A stretch of 64,000 nucleotides of DNA from Saprospiraceae bacterium (lineage in GTDB: Bacteria > Bacteroidota > Bacteroidia > Chitinophagales > Saprospiraceae), in assembly GCA_016715405.1 (NCBI GenBank), contig JADKAE010000006.1:1-64000 (forward strand). The letters are read 5' to 3'. Below are positions 39,296 through 49,015 of this stretch, piece after piece (within the stretch, counting starts at the first letter, position 1; the number at the start of each line of letters is the position of its first letter). Under the pieces are notes generated by a model, which made no database searches, was not told where the DNA came from, and was given only the letters and a program-made list of their open reading frames with translations. Position numbers and translations under genes: made by a program.

Positions 39296-42040
39296 TCAGT
39301 GCTTCACCAATGCCTTTGATGCAAAAAAGTTATCTCCGAAAACCTGTAGGATGTAAAATCCAGCGGGAAGTCTATCGAGGTCGAGTTGAAATGAGGACAC
39401 ATTGTCCAGGGCTTTCGCTTGCATCTCCCTTCCGCCAGCATCCAGCAATCTGAAAAACGCGATGCCTCCTGTACTCCCTTTTAATTCAACAAAGAACAGC
39501 TTGCCGGAAGGGTTGGGAAACACCGTCAAACCCAACTCGTCCGCCTGTTCATAAGTGTCCGTAATGGATATATTGACCACAGCCCGCTCCGATACGCATT
39601 CAAAATCGGGCTTGCGTATTTGCCAGTCATAAAAATAGTAGTAATAGTTTTCCCCGAAAGAGGACGTCGTAATTTCCCCCACATCGCCGATGGAATAGGG
39701 ATAGTTGAGCAGTCCCAAATTGCGGAAAAGGTTGCCTTGCTGGCAACGAAGCGTGAAGTCACCAACGGGAACTTCGAAATTCAAATCCAGGACGTTCATG
39801 CCTGCTTGAACAGAAAATTGTTTGACCGCCAGCAGCGTGTCAGGCGACCAGAGCTGCACGAAGCGGTTGTTTAGCGGCGCCCCCGGCGGCACGTATACCG
39901 TCACCGACAGCAGGGTGAACGGCGACCAGGTTTTGAAATACAAAAAACCGGTTTGTGTAGAAACTCCGCCTGCTCCGGTAGTGTCCGATTTACCGCCCTG
40001 TTGAACTTCCCCAGGATAAAAATAATGGCTTTCAACATAAAAAGTGGTGTCGCTATCGAGCGGCGGCGTTTGAAAAGAGGGACCTGTTGCCAGCAGGTTG
40101 CCGCCAATGGGCTGGTCGTACCAATGGCAGTTTTCGCCAGATGCAGTGACTATCAAAGAGTCGCCCTGGCCAATGGTCACCGCATCTGCTGCTGGCGCCG
40201 GGGCTTGCAAAACCGTCACTTCGAATGGAGCAGACACAATTTGCCCTTGCGAACAGAGCGCATCCACCGCCACCGTGAAGCTGCCGCTTTCGGTTATGCT
40301 AAGGGTTGGGGCGCCCGTCGTGCCGTCCGACCACGTATAATTTTCTCCGGAGGAGGCGGTCAAAACGAGCGTATCGCCATGGCAAACCGTATTTCCAGCG
40401 GGAGAAAATATGGCCGGCGTCTTTTCGACGACCCAATGAATTTCAACCGCTTGCGTCAATGCCACACAGCCTTGGCTATCGGTCAGGATGGCGAAATAAC
40501 GGCCTTCGTTTCCTACCTGCAAAACCTGCCCGGTCTGGTTGTTCGACCAGGTATAATTTGAAAAACCTGCCGGGATGAGCAATTCGACGGTGTCGCCGGG
40601 ACAGATGTTCATGCTGCCACTGACTGTCAAAACTGCGGGCGGCAGCAGACAATAAGCCTCCGGCACCACGTACGCGCTGTCAGCGGGCAGGTCATGCAGC
40701 ACCGTCACGGTGCCTGAAGGCCAGCGGATCTTCAGGGAATCAACCTGCTCGTTCTGACCCAAACCAAAATGCACTGTGAGCGAATTCATCGGGCTGAAGC
40801 TTTGTCCGGAGCGGACTTCCCGCACCTGTACCCCCCATGCCCCGTAGATTTCCACCCTTGCCCCGATGCCGTTGCGGTTGCTTGCGATGCCGAGCGGCGC
40901 CACCTTCAGCCAGTGGTTGGCATTGCCGTCGTTTAGCCAAAGTTGCCCTTTGCGGAACACATCGAGGAAGCCGTCGCCGTTGAGGTCGGCGATGGCGCCG
41001 GGCTTTGCGGTCGCGTCCTGCCCGGTGAAGGTGAGGTCGCCGTTGCCCAGATAGAGTTCCTTGCTTAATTCGGAAAAAATGTCCACAAAGCCGTCGTTGT
41101 TGAAATCGCCGGCAGCATTTTCCCAGGCTCCGAGATCGTTGGGGTCGATGCCGGAAGCAGCGATGACGTCGGTGAAAGTAACACCTGTGCCCGAAGGATC
41201 GCCGTTGTTTCTAAACAACCGGTTTTGAAAATCGTGGTTTACGATAAAGGCGTCGAAATCGCCGTCGTTGTCAAAGTCCTCAAATACCGTGCTCCACGAT
41301 TGCGCATTATCATCCAGCCCGACGGATGATCCCACTTCTGAAAAGGTGCCATCGGCATTATTCCGGTATAGCAAATTTGTGCGGCTTATGTTGCCGGGCG
41401 GTGCGCCACCGAGGCATTTCGTGATGTAGAGGTCGGTATCGCCGTCGTTGTCGTAGTCGGTCCAAATGGCGGCGTAATTGCCGGGGAGGTCAGCGGTCGG
41501 GAGGAGGCTCTGGTCTGGCCACATGTTGCCAGCACCATCATTTCGATATGGGATGGACTGGTCGTCATCGTTGCAGACGAAACCGTCGAGCCAGCCGTCG
41601 GCGTCAATATCCGCCATTGTAGAGCGTTGGCAGAAAATGTTGCCGGGCATAACGGCTTCGGTGTAATAACTCCCGTTTTCACTGGCTTTTACGAAGGAAA
41701 CCGAAGCGCTGTCTGCAAAAAGGAGGTCGTTGAAACCATTGTTATCGAGGTCGCCGGCACAAATGCTCCATGAGGGCGGCGATTGCACGGGCATATTGAA
41801 AAATTGCTGAATAAATGTGCCATCCGGTTGCTGGAAGTCAATGTAAATTCCCTTGTTGCCGATGCGCACCACGTCGTCGAGGTGGTCACCATTCATGTCA
41901 ACTGCACAGTCTGAATAAATGGTAAAGCCAGATACCGGGTTGAGCAGTTCGGTATGGTATGAAAATGTGACGGGTTGCCCCTGGAGCGTTGGGGCTGGCA
42001 AAAGGAAAATGAAAAAACCAGGCAGGATAATCAATTTCAT
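39296..42040 (-). CDS. FG-GAP/ASPIC-UnbV surface protein with Ig-like domains and T9SS tail
   Basis: A 914-residue protein from ATG 42040, with the signal peptide MKLIILPGFFIFLLPAPTLQGQ. The first 400 residues are FG-GAP/VCBS propeller blades with calcium loops (DCAVDMNGDHLDDVV, DYDNDGDTDLYI, DFDNDGDFDAFIVNH, DLNGDGFLDVF). An ASPIC/UnbV domain follows (GIGARVEIYGAWGVQVREVRSGQSFS region, LTVHFGLGQNEQVDSLKIRWPSG). Two Ig-like domains of the NYTWSNNQTGQ type come next. The protein ends in a type A sorting domain (LGLTVFPNPSGKLFFVEL to FFASKALVKH). It is a CRTAC1-like cell-surface protein, perhaps an adhesin. It lies 50 bases ahead of the SprB-like gene on the same strand, so the two surface proteins may be cotranscribed. 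Confidence 0.85.
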   Translation of the reverse strand: MKLIILPGFFIFLLPAPTLQGQPVTFSYHTELLNPVSGFTIYSDCAVDMNGDHLDDVVRIGNKGIYIDFQQPDGTFIQQFFNMPVQSPPSWSICAGDLDNNGFNDLLFADSASVSFVKASENGSYYTEAVMPGNIFCQRSTMADIDADGWLDGFVCNDDDQSIPYRNDGAGNMWPDQSLLPTADLPGNYAAIWTDYDNDGDTDLYITKCLGGAPPGNISRTNLLYRNNADGTFSEVGSSVGLDDNAQSWSTVFEDFDNDGDFDAFIVNHDFQNRLFRNNGDPSGTGVTFTDVIAASGIDPNDLGAWENAAGDFNNDGFVDIFSELSKELYLGNGDLTFTGQDATAKPGAIADLNGDGFLDVFRKGQLWLNDGNANHWLKVAPLGIASNRNGIGARVEIYGAWGVQVREVRSGQSFSPMNSLTVHFGLGQNEQVDSLKIRWPSGTVTVLHDLPADSAYVVPEAYCLLPPAVLTVSGSMNICPGDTVELLIPAGFSNYTWSNNQTGQVLQVGNEGRYFAILTDSQGCVALTQAVEIHWVVEKTPAIFSPAGNTVCHGDTLVLTASSGENYTWSDGTTGAPTLSITESGSFTVAVDALCSQGQIVSAPFEVTVLQAPAPAADAVTIGQGDSLIVTASGENCHWYDQPIGGNLLATGPSFQTPPLDSDTTFYVESHYFYPGEVQQGGKSDTTGAGGVSTQTGFLYFKTWSPFTLLSVTVYVPPGAPLNNRFVQLWSPDTLLAVKQFSVQAGMNVLDLNFEVPVGDFTLRCQQGNLFRNLGLLNYPYSIGDVGEITTSSFGENYYYYFYDWQIRKPDFECVSERAVVNISITDTYEQADELGLTVFPNPSGKLFFVELKGSTGGIAFFRLLDAGGREMQAKALDNVSSFQLDLDRLPAGFYILQVFGDNFFASKALVKH

Positions 42041-42153
42041 ACAGTCGATTTGAAGGCAAAATAATGCCCTCTCTTCAATAACGTCCAAGCCTACCAGCGG
42101 AAAATTGCTGAACGGGAAGTAATTGTGGATGGACGGGAAACTTTTAGGCCTGT

Positions 42154-42253
42154 ATGAATTACGAATTACGAATTACGAATTACGAATGACGAATTACGAA
42201 TTATTCTTAATCAATTAATTCATTCGTAATTCGTAATTCTTCATTCGTAATTA
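42154..42253. repeat. GAATTAC-family inverted repeat beside ilvE
   Basis: The left arm (42154-42203) is about six GAATTAC heptamers with one variant (GAATGAC), and the right arm (42222-42252) is ATTCGTAATTCGTAATTC and TTCATTCGTAATT. The second half is nearly identical to 32510-32533, and homology continues into the ilvE 3' end. It lies between two minus-strand genes. Confidence 0.8.
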
Positions 42254-42260
42254 ACCAATA

Positions 42261-43334
42261 TCACATCGGTGAAATAATCGTATTCCAGTCATGCACATCG
42301 GGTTCGAAACCCATGCGCATGCGGGTGAGTTTTTGTTTGGCTTTCATCATAAAAGCGTTGTCATCCCAGGCGGGTAACTCATAGTCGTGGCCATGCACAT
42401 TGATCACGGCTATCGGCGCTACCACGGCAGCGGTGCCGGCACCGAAAGCTTCCTGGAGGCGACCCGCCTTCAGGGCATTTTCGAGTTCTTCGATGCTCAG
42501 CGGCCGCACTTCGGCATCGTAGCCGAGGTCGGCGGCAATGGTCAGGATAGAATCACGGGTTACACCGTCGAGGATAGAGTCGGAAGTCGGCGGGGTGACT
42601 ACCTTGCCGTCGATGACAAACATGAGGTTCATGGTGCCCGACTCTTCGATAAACTCGTGGGCGCGGCCGTCGGTCCAGATTACCTGGTCGAAACCCTCTT
42701 CTTTTGCTTTTTGAGTAGGATAATAGGAGCCGCCGTAGTTGCCGCCGCATTTGGCATAACCGGTACCGCCTTTTGCAGCGCGTACATAATCAAGTTCCAC
42801 TTTTACGCGCAGCGGTTTGGCGTAATATGGGCCAACCGGACCGGTAAAAATGATAAACAGGTATTCTTCGGCTACTTTGACGCCGAAGCGCGCTTCGGAA
42901 GCAAACATAAAAGGCCGGATATACAGCGAAGAGCCATCGGCTTCGGGTACCCAGGCGGCGTCAATGGAAATGAGGCGGCTCATCCCGTCGTAGAACAAGT
43001 CTTCGGGCACAGGCGGCATACACATGCGATCGAGCGAAGCGAGGAATCGCTGGTAGTGCTTGTCCATCCGAAAAATAGTGATCTGCCCATCGGGCCGGCG
43101 AAAGGCCTTCATGCCCTCAAATACCGTTTGCCCATAGTGCAACCCCAGGATAGAAGGGCTCAGTGACAAGTCGGCAAAAGGACGAATAGCAATATCGCTC
43201 CATTTACCGTGGTCGTAATGGGCGTAATACATGTGGTCGGAAATATATTTTCCAAATTCCAGGTGCTGCATGTCTACCTGGCTCAGACGGCTTTCTTTGA
43301 CGGGGGTAAAGGGTATAGCATCGGCATGGATCAT
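42261..43334 (-). CDS. ilvE: Branched-chain amino acid aminotransferase
   Basis: A 357-residue fold-type IV PLP enzyme of the BCAT type. Motifs: LHYGQTVFEGMKAFRRPDG near residue 65, the Schiff-base region GTGYAKCGGNYGGSYYPTQKAKEEG with the PLP lysine, FIEESGTMNLMFVIDGKVVTPP and ILDGVTRDSILTIA. The last step of valine, leucine and isoleucine synthesis, or the first step of breakdown, uses this enzyme with 2-oxoglutarate/glutamate. It starts at ATG 43334. No other ilv or leu gene is adjacent. Its 3' end has been copied to 32543-32571 next to another GAATTAC element. Confidence 0.95.
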   Translation of the reverse strand: MIHADAIPFTPVKESRLSQVDMQHLEFGKYISDHMYYAHYDHGKWSDIAIRPFADLSLSPSILGLHYGQTVFEGMKAFRRPDGQITIFRMDKHYQRFLASLDRMCMPPVPEDLFYDGMSRLISIDAAWVPEADGSSLYIRPFMFASEARFGVKVAEEYLFIIFTGPVGPYYAKPLRVKVELDYVRAAKGGTGYAKCGGNYGGSYYPTQKAKEEGFDQVIWTDGRAHEFIEESGTMNLMFVIDGKVVTPPTSDSILDGVTRDSILTIAADLGYDAEVRPLSIEELENALKAGRLQEAFGAGTAAVVAPIAVINVHGHDYELPAWDDNAFMMKAKQKLTRMRMGFEPDVHDWNTIISPM

Positions 43335-43401
43335 CGGACTGGATTTTATGAGTAAGCAAGATAATAATTTCCGGATTCATTTCCGAATGGCAACAGGGGT
43401 G

Positions 43402-44364
43402 TTATTGTTTAACAAGCGGAAGTTTTTTTGGGTTCGGCTTGCGCCTGATTAGCTCTTCGCCGACTGGAGTTTGTTTTTGATAACCTTTATTTACCAAATA
43501 AATACCACTTACGGTAAGTATAAACGCCAGACCTATGGCGGTATTTAACTCTTCGGACAAAACCAGCCAGCCCAACACCAGCGCTACCAGCGGGTTGACG
43601 TAGGCATACAGCGAAACTACCGCCGTGGGCAGCTTTGACAACGCGTAGGAAAAAGCGGCATACGCGGCGATAGAGCCGAATATGATCAGGTAAAGCATCG
43701 AATAAGCCACCGTAGCCGACCACTTAGCTGCCGACCAATCGTCAAATATCAGACTCAGTAAAAAAGCCGCCGCGCCGCCAAAAAACATTTGCAAGCCGGC
43801 ATTTAAAATAGGGTGGCTTTCCTTGGGCTGGTGTTTTACCAAAATACTGCCGGCCGCCCAACTCACCACCGCTACCATGATCAGTACAATGCCTATAGTG
43901 TAATTGGGATTGCTAAAGTCGGCCAGGTTATCTCGAAATACCAGCAACATGCCAGCCATACCCAATAATACACCGATGATAATCAGCCAGTTGGGCGGCT
44001 CCTGCCGAAAAAGCCCCATGTTGATTACGATCACCCATACCGGCATGAGCGAGCAAAGCAGGGAGGCGATGCCCGAGGGCACGTATACTTCTGCCCAGCC
44101 TACCAATCCGTTGCCCAGGCAGATCATCAATACGCCTGCCAGGGCCTGCCGGCCGATATTGGCCCAACTGCCCAGCGTGGCTTTCTGAAAAGACAGCATA
44201 AACCCGGTCAGCAAGCTTCCCGCTATAAGTTGTCGTATGCTGGTAAACAAAAAGGGAGGGAATTCCAGTACGCCTATGCGCAACACCAGGTAGGTGGTGC
44301 CCCAAACCAAACAGATAAAGGCCAGGGCCCAATAAGCTCCCCTGGTTCCGGTCGGGTGTTGCAT
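43402..44364 (-). CDS. EamA/DMT-superfamily permease
   Basis: A 320-residue protein from ATG 44364 (MQHPTGTRGAYWALAFICL) with ten predicted membrane helices, built as two EamA repeats. Repeat 1 has LVWGTTYLVLRIGVLEFPPFL and repeat 2 has AYAAFSYALSKLPTAVVSLYAYVNPLVALVLGWL, both typical of the family. A longer frame upstream crosses the GGTGACAAG repeat, and I do not consider it coding. Family members export amino acids, nucleobases or other metabolites; the substrate cannot be inferred here. The gene lies 67 bases upstream of ilvE in the same direction, so an amino acid link is possible but weak. Confidence 0.87.
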   Translation of the reverse strand: MQHPTGTRGAYWALAFICLVWGTTYLVLRIGVLEFPPFLFTSIRQLIAGSLLTGFMLSFQKATLGSWANIGRQALAGVLMICLGNGLVGWAEVYVPSGIASLLCSLMPVWVIVINMGLFRQEPPNWLIIIGVLLGMAGMLLVFRDNLADFSNPNYTIGIVLIMVAVVSWAAGSILVKHQPKESHPILNAGLQMFFGGAAAFLLSLIFDDWSAAKWSATVAYSMLYLIIFGSIAAYAAFSYALSKLPTAVVSLYAYVNPLVALVLGWLVLSEELNTAIGLAFILTVSGIYLVNKGYQKQTPVGEELIRRKPNPKKLPLVKQ

Positions 44365-44398
44365 GCGGCAATTGAATTTTGCGCAAAGATATATTTTT

Positions 44399-44437
44399 TT
44401 GGTGACAAGGTGACGAGGTGACAGGGTGACAAGGTAC
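44399..44437. repeat. GGTGACAAG tandem repeat
   Basis: Five imperfect GGTGACAAG/GGTGACAGG units between the divergent EamA and M1 peptidase genes. The same unit is at 11262-11296 and 23681-23719. A TATCTTCG box near 44491 may belong to the peptidase promoter. Confidence 0.7.
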
Positions 44438-44516
44438 CGCAATCTTCCCGACACAGTGACCAATATCACCCACCGGCAGTTTCACAAAACCGTATCTTCG
44501 GACAAAATTTCACCAT

Positions 44517-46459
44517 ATGCGACTTCTTTTCATCTTGACCGCTTTTTGTGTATTGGGAGGAAATGTACTTTTTGCCCAAAATGAATCTCCTGTCTGCAAA
44601 GACGAGGCGGCGTTGATCGCTGCCGAACAATTTCATCAGCATCAAATGCTCGAATTCCGCACTTCGCCTTTTACCAGCAATTACGACCAGCACTATCTGC
44701 GACTGGAATGGAATATCGACCCCGCAGTGCATTTTATCAGCGGAACGGTGACCTCTTATTTCGAACCCACCGAAGATGATTTTGAAAGAATTTATTTCGA
44801 CCTCAATAATAATATGCAGGTCTCGCAAGTGCTTTATCACGGCCAGCCCCTGACGTATTCGCAACACGACAACCTGTTGGACATTGCACTGCCGGGTATA
44901 CTGCCGCAAGCACAATCCGATTCGATCAGCATTACCTACGCCGGCGCCCCGGCAAACACAGGATTTGGTTCCTTTGTATCGTCCCTTCACGCCGGCACAC
45001 CCGTATTGTGGACCTTGTCGGAGCCTTACGGCGGGCGCGACTGGTGGCCCTGCAAACTCGACCTCAACGACAAAATCGACTCTATCGACGTGTTTGTGCG
45101 CACGCAAGCCGCTTATCGCGCCGCCAGCAACGGACTACTGGTAAACGAATGGCAGGAGGGCGATGATAAAATCTATCACTGGCACCACAACTACCCTATA
45201 ACCTCTTACCTGGTGGCTATTGCGGTGACGAATTATGCGGTGTATTCCGACTTTGTGCCCGTACCCGGCGGCAACCCCATCGAGGTGCTCAATTACGTTA
45301 CCCCGAAAGCCAGGCTCAGGCACAATCGGCTACTATCGCTACCGTGCAGTGCATGGAGCTTTTCAACCAATTATACGGCCTGTACCCCTTTGCCGACGAA
45401 AAATACGGCCACGCCCAATTTTCGTGGGGTGGCGGCATGGAGCACCAAACGATGAGTTTTATGGGCGGCTGGTCGTTTAGCCTGCAAGCCCACGAATTGG
45501 CACACCAGTGGTTTGGAGACAAGGTGACCTGTGGCTCATGGGAGGATATCTGGCTCAACGAAGGTTTTGCCACCTACTACGAAGGCCTTACCTACACCTA
45601 CGGACTGGGCACTAATACATGGAGCAACTGGCTCCAGGGCAAACGCACCCAGATTATGAACCTACCCGACGGCTCGGTGTGGGTCCCCGATACCACAAGC
45701 GTGAACCGCATCTTCAACAGTCGACTTACCTATTCCAAAGGCGCCCTCGTGCTGCATATGCTGCGCTGGAAAGTGGGCCACGACAATTTCTTCCAGGCTG
45801 TGCGCAACTACCTCGAAGACGACAATATCGGCTTCAATTACGCCCGCACGGCGCAATTGCAATACCACCTCGAAGCTCAAAGCGGACTCGACCTCGACGA
45901 GTTTTTTGAAGACTGGTACTACGGCCAAGGGCACCCCACCTATATCCTCGATTGGTGGAATGGCGGCGGACAGGTCAATTTCAACCTCTTGCAATCCACG
46001 TCGCACCCCTCTGTCGACTTTTTTGAAATGCCCGTACCCGTGCTGTTTAAAGGCCAAAACCAGGATTCGCTGGTTGTTTTTGACCATACTTTCTCGGGAC
46101 AGAGCTACTCCATAAACCTGCCTTTCACAGTTACCGAAGTGGTTTTTGACCCCGAGTTGTGGATTCTGGCCCAAAACCAGGTTACCCAGTTGGTGGTAGG
46201 CACCCAACAACCCGAAATAGCCGGTGAATTGCGCATAGGGCCGAATCCGGTGAAAGACGCACTGAATTACCACTGGTCGAACCCCGAGCTGTCGCCGTTA
46301 AGCCTGGAATTGCACGACAGCAACGGCAAATTGCTGAACAAATGGACCTCGCCGGCCGTTACAGGTCAAATACCTGTCGGATCGCTTGCCGCGGGCGTCT
46401 ATTACCTCGTGCTGCAAACCGAACAGGGCAGCATAAAAACCAAAATCGTCAAACAATAA
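44517..46459 (+). CDS. Secreted M1-family metallopeptidase with T9SS tail (one frame break)
   Basis: About 647 residues. It has a signal peptide (MRLLFILTAFCVLGGNVLFAQ), an N-terminal saddle domain (WNIDPAVHFISGTVTSYF), and a catalytic domain with the substrate motif GGMEHQTMSF and the zinc site HELAHQWFGDK followed 18 residues later by NEGFATY. M1 enzymes are aminopeptidases. This one ends in a type A sorting domain (IGPNPVKDALNYHWS to KTKIVKQ), so it is exported. The frame breaks at TT 45298-45299, where one more T gives VLNYVYPESQAQAQSATIAT in place of VLNYVTPKARLRHNR. The stop TAA overlaps the start of the next gene (TAATG), a sign of translational coupling. Confidence 0.87.
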
Positions 46460-47055
46460 TGCGCTTATCCGATCTCCTTATAGCCGCCTGCCTGCTGGGT
46501 ACTGTTGCCGTTTCGGCACAGGACCTGCAGGCAGTCGATCTCACAGCCTATAATGCCCGGCGGCTTCGCGACCAGCAAACCAGTATGCTCATCCTGGGCG
46601 GCTGGGCGGTAGGCAATATGGCGACCAGCGGGGTGCTTATGTACAGTAGCGAACGCGACGGCCGCTATTTTCACGTCATGAATATCGGCTGGAATGCCGT
46701 CAACCTGGGCATTGCCGCCGCCGGTTACTTTTCGGCCAAGCGGACCGACCCCGCCAGCTTTGACCTCTACGGCACGATCAAAGATCAACAACGCCTGCAA
46801 AAAACGCTGCTGTTCAACGCCGGCCTCGATGTGGGCTATGTCATGGGAGGCCTGTATATGATGGAACGCGCCAAACGCGACCAATCACAGCGACTGGAAG
46901 GCTTCGGCCGCTCTATCGTGCTGCAAGGCGCATTTTTATTTGTTTTTGATGTGGGCACGTATTTTTTTATGGGTAGAAATGATTCCAAATTGCAACCGCT
47001 GATCAGTGGGTTGTATTTTAATGGTAATACAGTAGGGTTGGTGGCTCGGTTTTAG
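46459..47055 (+). CDS. Exported or membrane protein of unknown function
   Basis: A 198-residue protein with a signal peptide (MRLSDLLIAACLLGTVAVSAQ) and three to four hydrophobic segments (LGGWAVGNMATSGVLMY, WNAVNLGIAAAGYFS, GLDVGYVMGGLYMM, VLQGAFLFVFDVGTYFFMG). The ATG at 46459 overlaps the last base of the M1 peptidase stop codon, so the two genes are coupled. Similar small proteins are common in Bacteroidota, but I cannot name the family with certainty. It could be a partner or membrane anchor for the peptidase; this is inference from the overlap only. Confidence 0.7.
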   Translation: MRLSDLLIAACLLGTVAVSAQDLQAVDLTAYNARRLRDQQTSMLILGGWAVGNMATSGVLMYSSERDGRYFHVMNIGWNAVNLGIAAAGYFSAKRTDPASFDLYGTIKDQQRLQKTLLFNAGLDVGYVMGGLYMMERAKRDQSQRLEGFGRSIVLQGAFLFVFDVGTYFFMGRNDSKLQPLISGLYFNGNTVGLVARF

Positions 47056-47063
47056 GCCTGGAT

Positions 47064-47165
47064 CATTTTACCGCAGAGTTAAGGGAGTTAAGCGTAGAGT
47101 TTCGCAGAGTTTAAAGTCACTCTGCGAAACTCTGCGCTTAACTCCAGAAAACTCTGCGGTTAATA
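47064..47165. repeat. CGCAGAGTTAAG-family inverted repeat, copy 1
   Basis: The left arm (47069-47114) reads ACCGCAGAGTTAAGGGAG, TTAAGCGTAGAGTTTCGC, AGAGTTTAAAG. The right arm (47118-47163) is its reverse complement (CTCTGCGAAACTCTGCGC to ACTCTGCGGTTAA) with few mismatches. A stem of more than 40 bp is possible. Between two plus-strand genes. Confidence 0.85.
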
Positions 47166-47181
47166 ATAAATCACGCAAACC

Positions 47182-48333
47182 ATGCCAAGCAAGCGACTCG
47201 AAAACATACCGGGTTTCAACATCGACCAGGTGGCCAAAGCCGCAGGCAACGATCCCGACGTACTGCGCCTCGAAAACCTCGACACCGACCTCTTCCCCCC
47301 CGCGGCCGCCATTGAAGCTACGCGCCGCGCCATCGGCCGCGACGACGACAATAGCTACCTGCCTTTTATCGGCCAGGAAGGGCTACGCGAATTGATCGCC
47401 GCCCGGCTCAGCGAACAGACGACGCACAAGTACAATCCCGAAAACGTGGTCATTACCTGTGGCGCCACCGAGGCCATGCTCGACGTGCTGCTGGCCCTGG
47501 TAGACCCCGGCGACGAAGTTATCGTGACCGACCCTACGTATGCCGGTATGATCAACCGGGTGCGACTGGCGGGCGCCGTACCCCGGTTTTTGCCTTTTAT
47601 ACCCGTACACGGCGAATGGCGGCTGGATGTCCACAGCCTCCCGGCTATGATAAATAGTCGTACGAGGGCTTTATTCATCATGAACCCCTCGATGCCCAGC
47701 GGCGCCGTACTCAATATGTTCGAATGGGAAGCCATTGCCCGGCAATGCCGCGAGCACGGCCTCTGGCTCATCTACAACGCCGCCATGGAGCGCATTTTAT
47801 ACGATCGCCGGCAGGTGATACACCCCGCAACGCTGCCCGGCATGGAAGCCCTCACTATTACAATAGGCTCCGTGTCGAAAGAATACCGGATGATCGGCTG
47901 GAGAGTGGGATGGGTAGTGGCGCCGGGCAGCATCGCTGAAGACATCGCCAAAGTACATATCTACAACCCCGTATCGCCGGTAGGCATCGCCCAGGCCGGC
48001 GCGGCGGAAGCCCTGCGGGCCCCTCTCGCCAACTTGCATCAGGCCGTGCGCACCTGGGAGGTGCGCCGCGACATGGTTAGCTCCCAACTCGATGAATTCA
48101 CCATGATACCCGCCGCAGGCGGCTGGTCGCAATTGCTCGATGTAACCCCGCTGGGATTGGATGCCCCCACGGCTAGTAAGTTATTATTGCAAAAAGGAAA
48201 AGTGGCCGTCACCCCCATGACCCACTGGGGCCGACTCAATAGTCAACAATTTATACGCCTTGTCTTTAGCAATGAACCCCTGGAGCGCTTGCAAACGCTG
48301 GGAGAAAGGTTTAGGAGGGCGGTTAGGAAGTAG
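47182..48333 (+). CDS. Class I/II PLP-dependent aminotransferase with altered active-site motifs
   Basis: A 383-residue fold-type I aminotransferase. The Schiff-base lysine is in TIGSVSKEYRMIGWRVGW. CGATEAMLDVLLALVDPGDEV and RTRALFIMNPSMPSGAV match family regions, but NPxNPTG has become NPSMPSG. The usual Asp-Glu before the PLP strand (DEVYE) is replaced in HGLWLIYNAAMERILYD. The Asp that holds the pyridine nitrogen is thus an Asn. Members act on aromatic amino acids, aspartate or related compounds. The missing Asp means the reaction may be slow or different, for example a lyase or an oxidase-like PLP reaction. It stands alone between repeat elements. Confidence 0.8.
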   Translation: MPSKRLENIPGFNIDQVAKAAGNDPDVLRLENLDTDLFPPAAAIEATRRAIGRDDDNSYLPFIGQEGLRELIAARLSEQTTHKYNPENVVITCGATEAMLDVLLALVDPGDEVIVTDPTYAGMINRVRLAGAVPRFLPFIPVHGEWRLDVHSLPAMINSRTRALFIMNPSMPSGAVLNMFEWEAIARQCREHGLWLIYNAAMERILYDRRQVIHPATLPGMEALTITIGSVSKEYRMIGWRVGWVVAPGSIAEDIAKVHIYNPVSPVGIAQAGAAEALRAPLANLHQAVRTWEVRRDMVSSQLDEFTMIPAAGGWSQLLDVTPLGLDAPTASKLLLQKGKVAVTPMTHWGRLNSQQFIRLVFSNEPLERLQTLGERFRRAVRK

Positions 48334-48470
48334 TTGTCGGTTCTCCGTTCTCCGTTCTCCGTTCATTATCTTTGCCAATTAAACTTTGCAGAGAACAGAG
48401 AACAGAGAACAGAGAACAGAGAACAGAGAACAGAGAACAGAGAACAGAGAACAGAGAACAGAGAACAGCC
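48334..48470. repeat. AGAGAAC-family inverted tandem-repeat element, copy 4
   Basis: The left arm is GTTGTCGGTTCTCCG, TTCTCCGTTCTCCG. The core is TTCATTATCTTTGCCAATTAA (with TATCTTTG), and the right arm (48391-48468) is about eleven perfect AGAGAAC units. It lies between convergent genes and touches the stop of the minus-strand gene. Confidence 0.85.
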
Positions 48471-48859
48471 TACAACACAGCCTTCTCAACTACCTCCACT
48501 TTCTCTTCCAGGAAAATGGGTTCTCCAATTGTGCTTAATCTGAACGACAGGATAAACGGCATTTTTTCCGGCATCAGCATGTCATATTTGAAATTGACGA
48601 AGCAGGGTTTTTCCGTTTTCAGCATTTCGAAATAGTCGCGGAAGTTTTGTGCGGGAAGGCGCAGCTTCAACATCTTCATATCAGGTACATAGCGGTATTC
48701 GGGTACAATCGGGTTTTTATCATATTGGAAGAAAATTTCTACCCTTTTAAACAGTTCATCTTTATCCACCAGTAGTATCGTCAAAAAGCGGTCTAAGTCC
48801 CCGTCAAGGCTCATGTGAATCTTCTTCACTTCAATCCATTTTTCTACAACCTTTTTCAT
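48470..48859 (-). CDS. Small protein of unknown function
   Basis: A 129-residue protein from ATG 48859 (MKKVVEKWIEVKKIHMSLDGDL). It is rich in Phe, Lys and Glu, without a signal peptide or membrane segment (FLTILLVDKDELFKRVEIFF, DYFEMLKTEKPCFVNFKYDM, MPFILSFRLSTIGEPIFL). The sequence alternates strands with charged loops and suggests a beta-rich single domain. No family is recognised. It ends at the AGAGAAC element, and the 440-base gap on its 5' side is AT-rich. Confidence 0.65.
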   Translation of the reverse strand: MKKVVEKWIEVKKIHMSLDGDLDRFLTILLVDKDELFKRVEIFFQYDKNPIVPEYRYVPDMKMLKLRLPAQNFRDYFEMLKTEKPCFVNFKYDMLMPEKMPFILSFRLSTIGEPIFLEEKVEVVEKAVL

Positions 48860-49015
48860 GACAGACGAATTTTGGTTAGACAATAAATACGTACTTACAA
48901 CGCGTCTCAATTTCGGTGTTTTTAACCTAAAAAACGTCAACTATTATCAAGCCCGCCATTGACAAAAAACATTGCATTGCACTGAAAATCAATGCACCTT
49001 TATAAGTTTTCTTTG

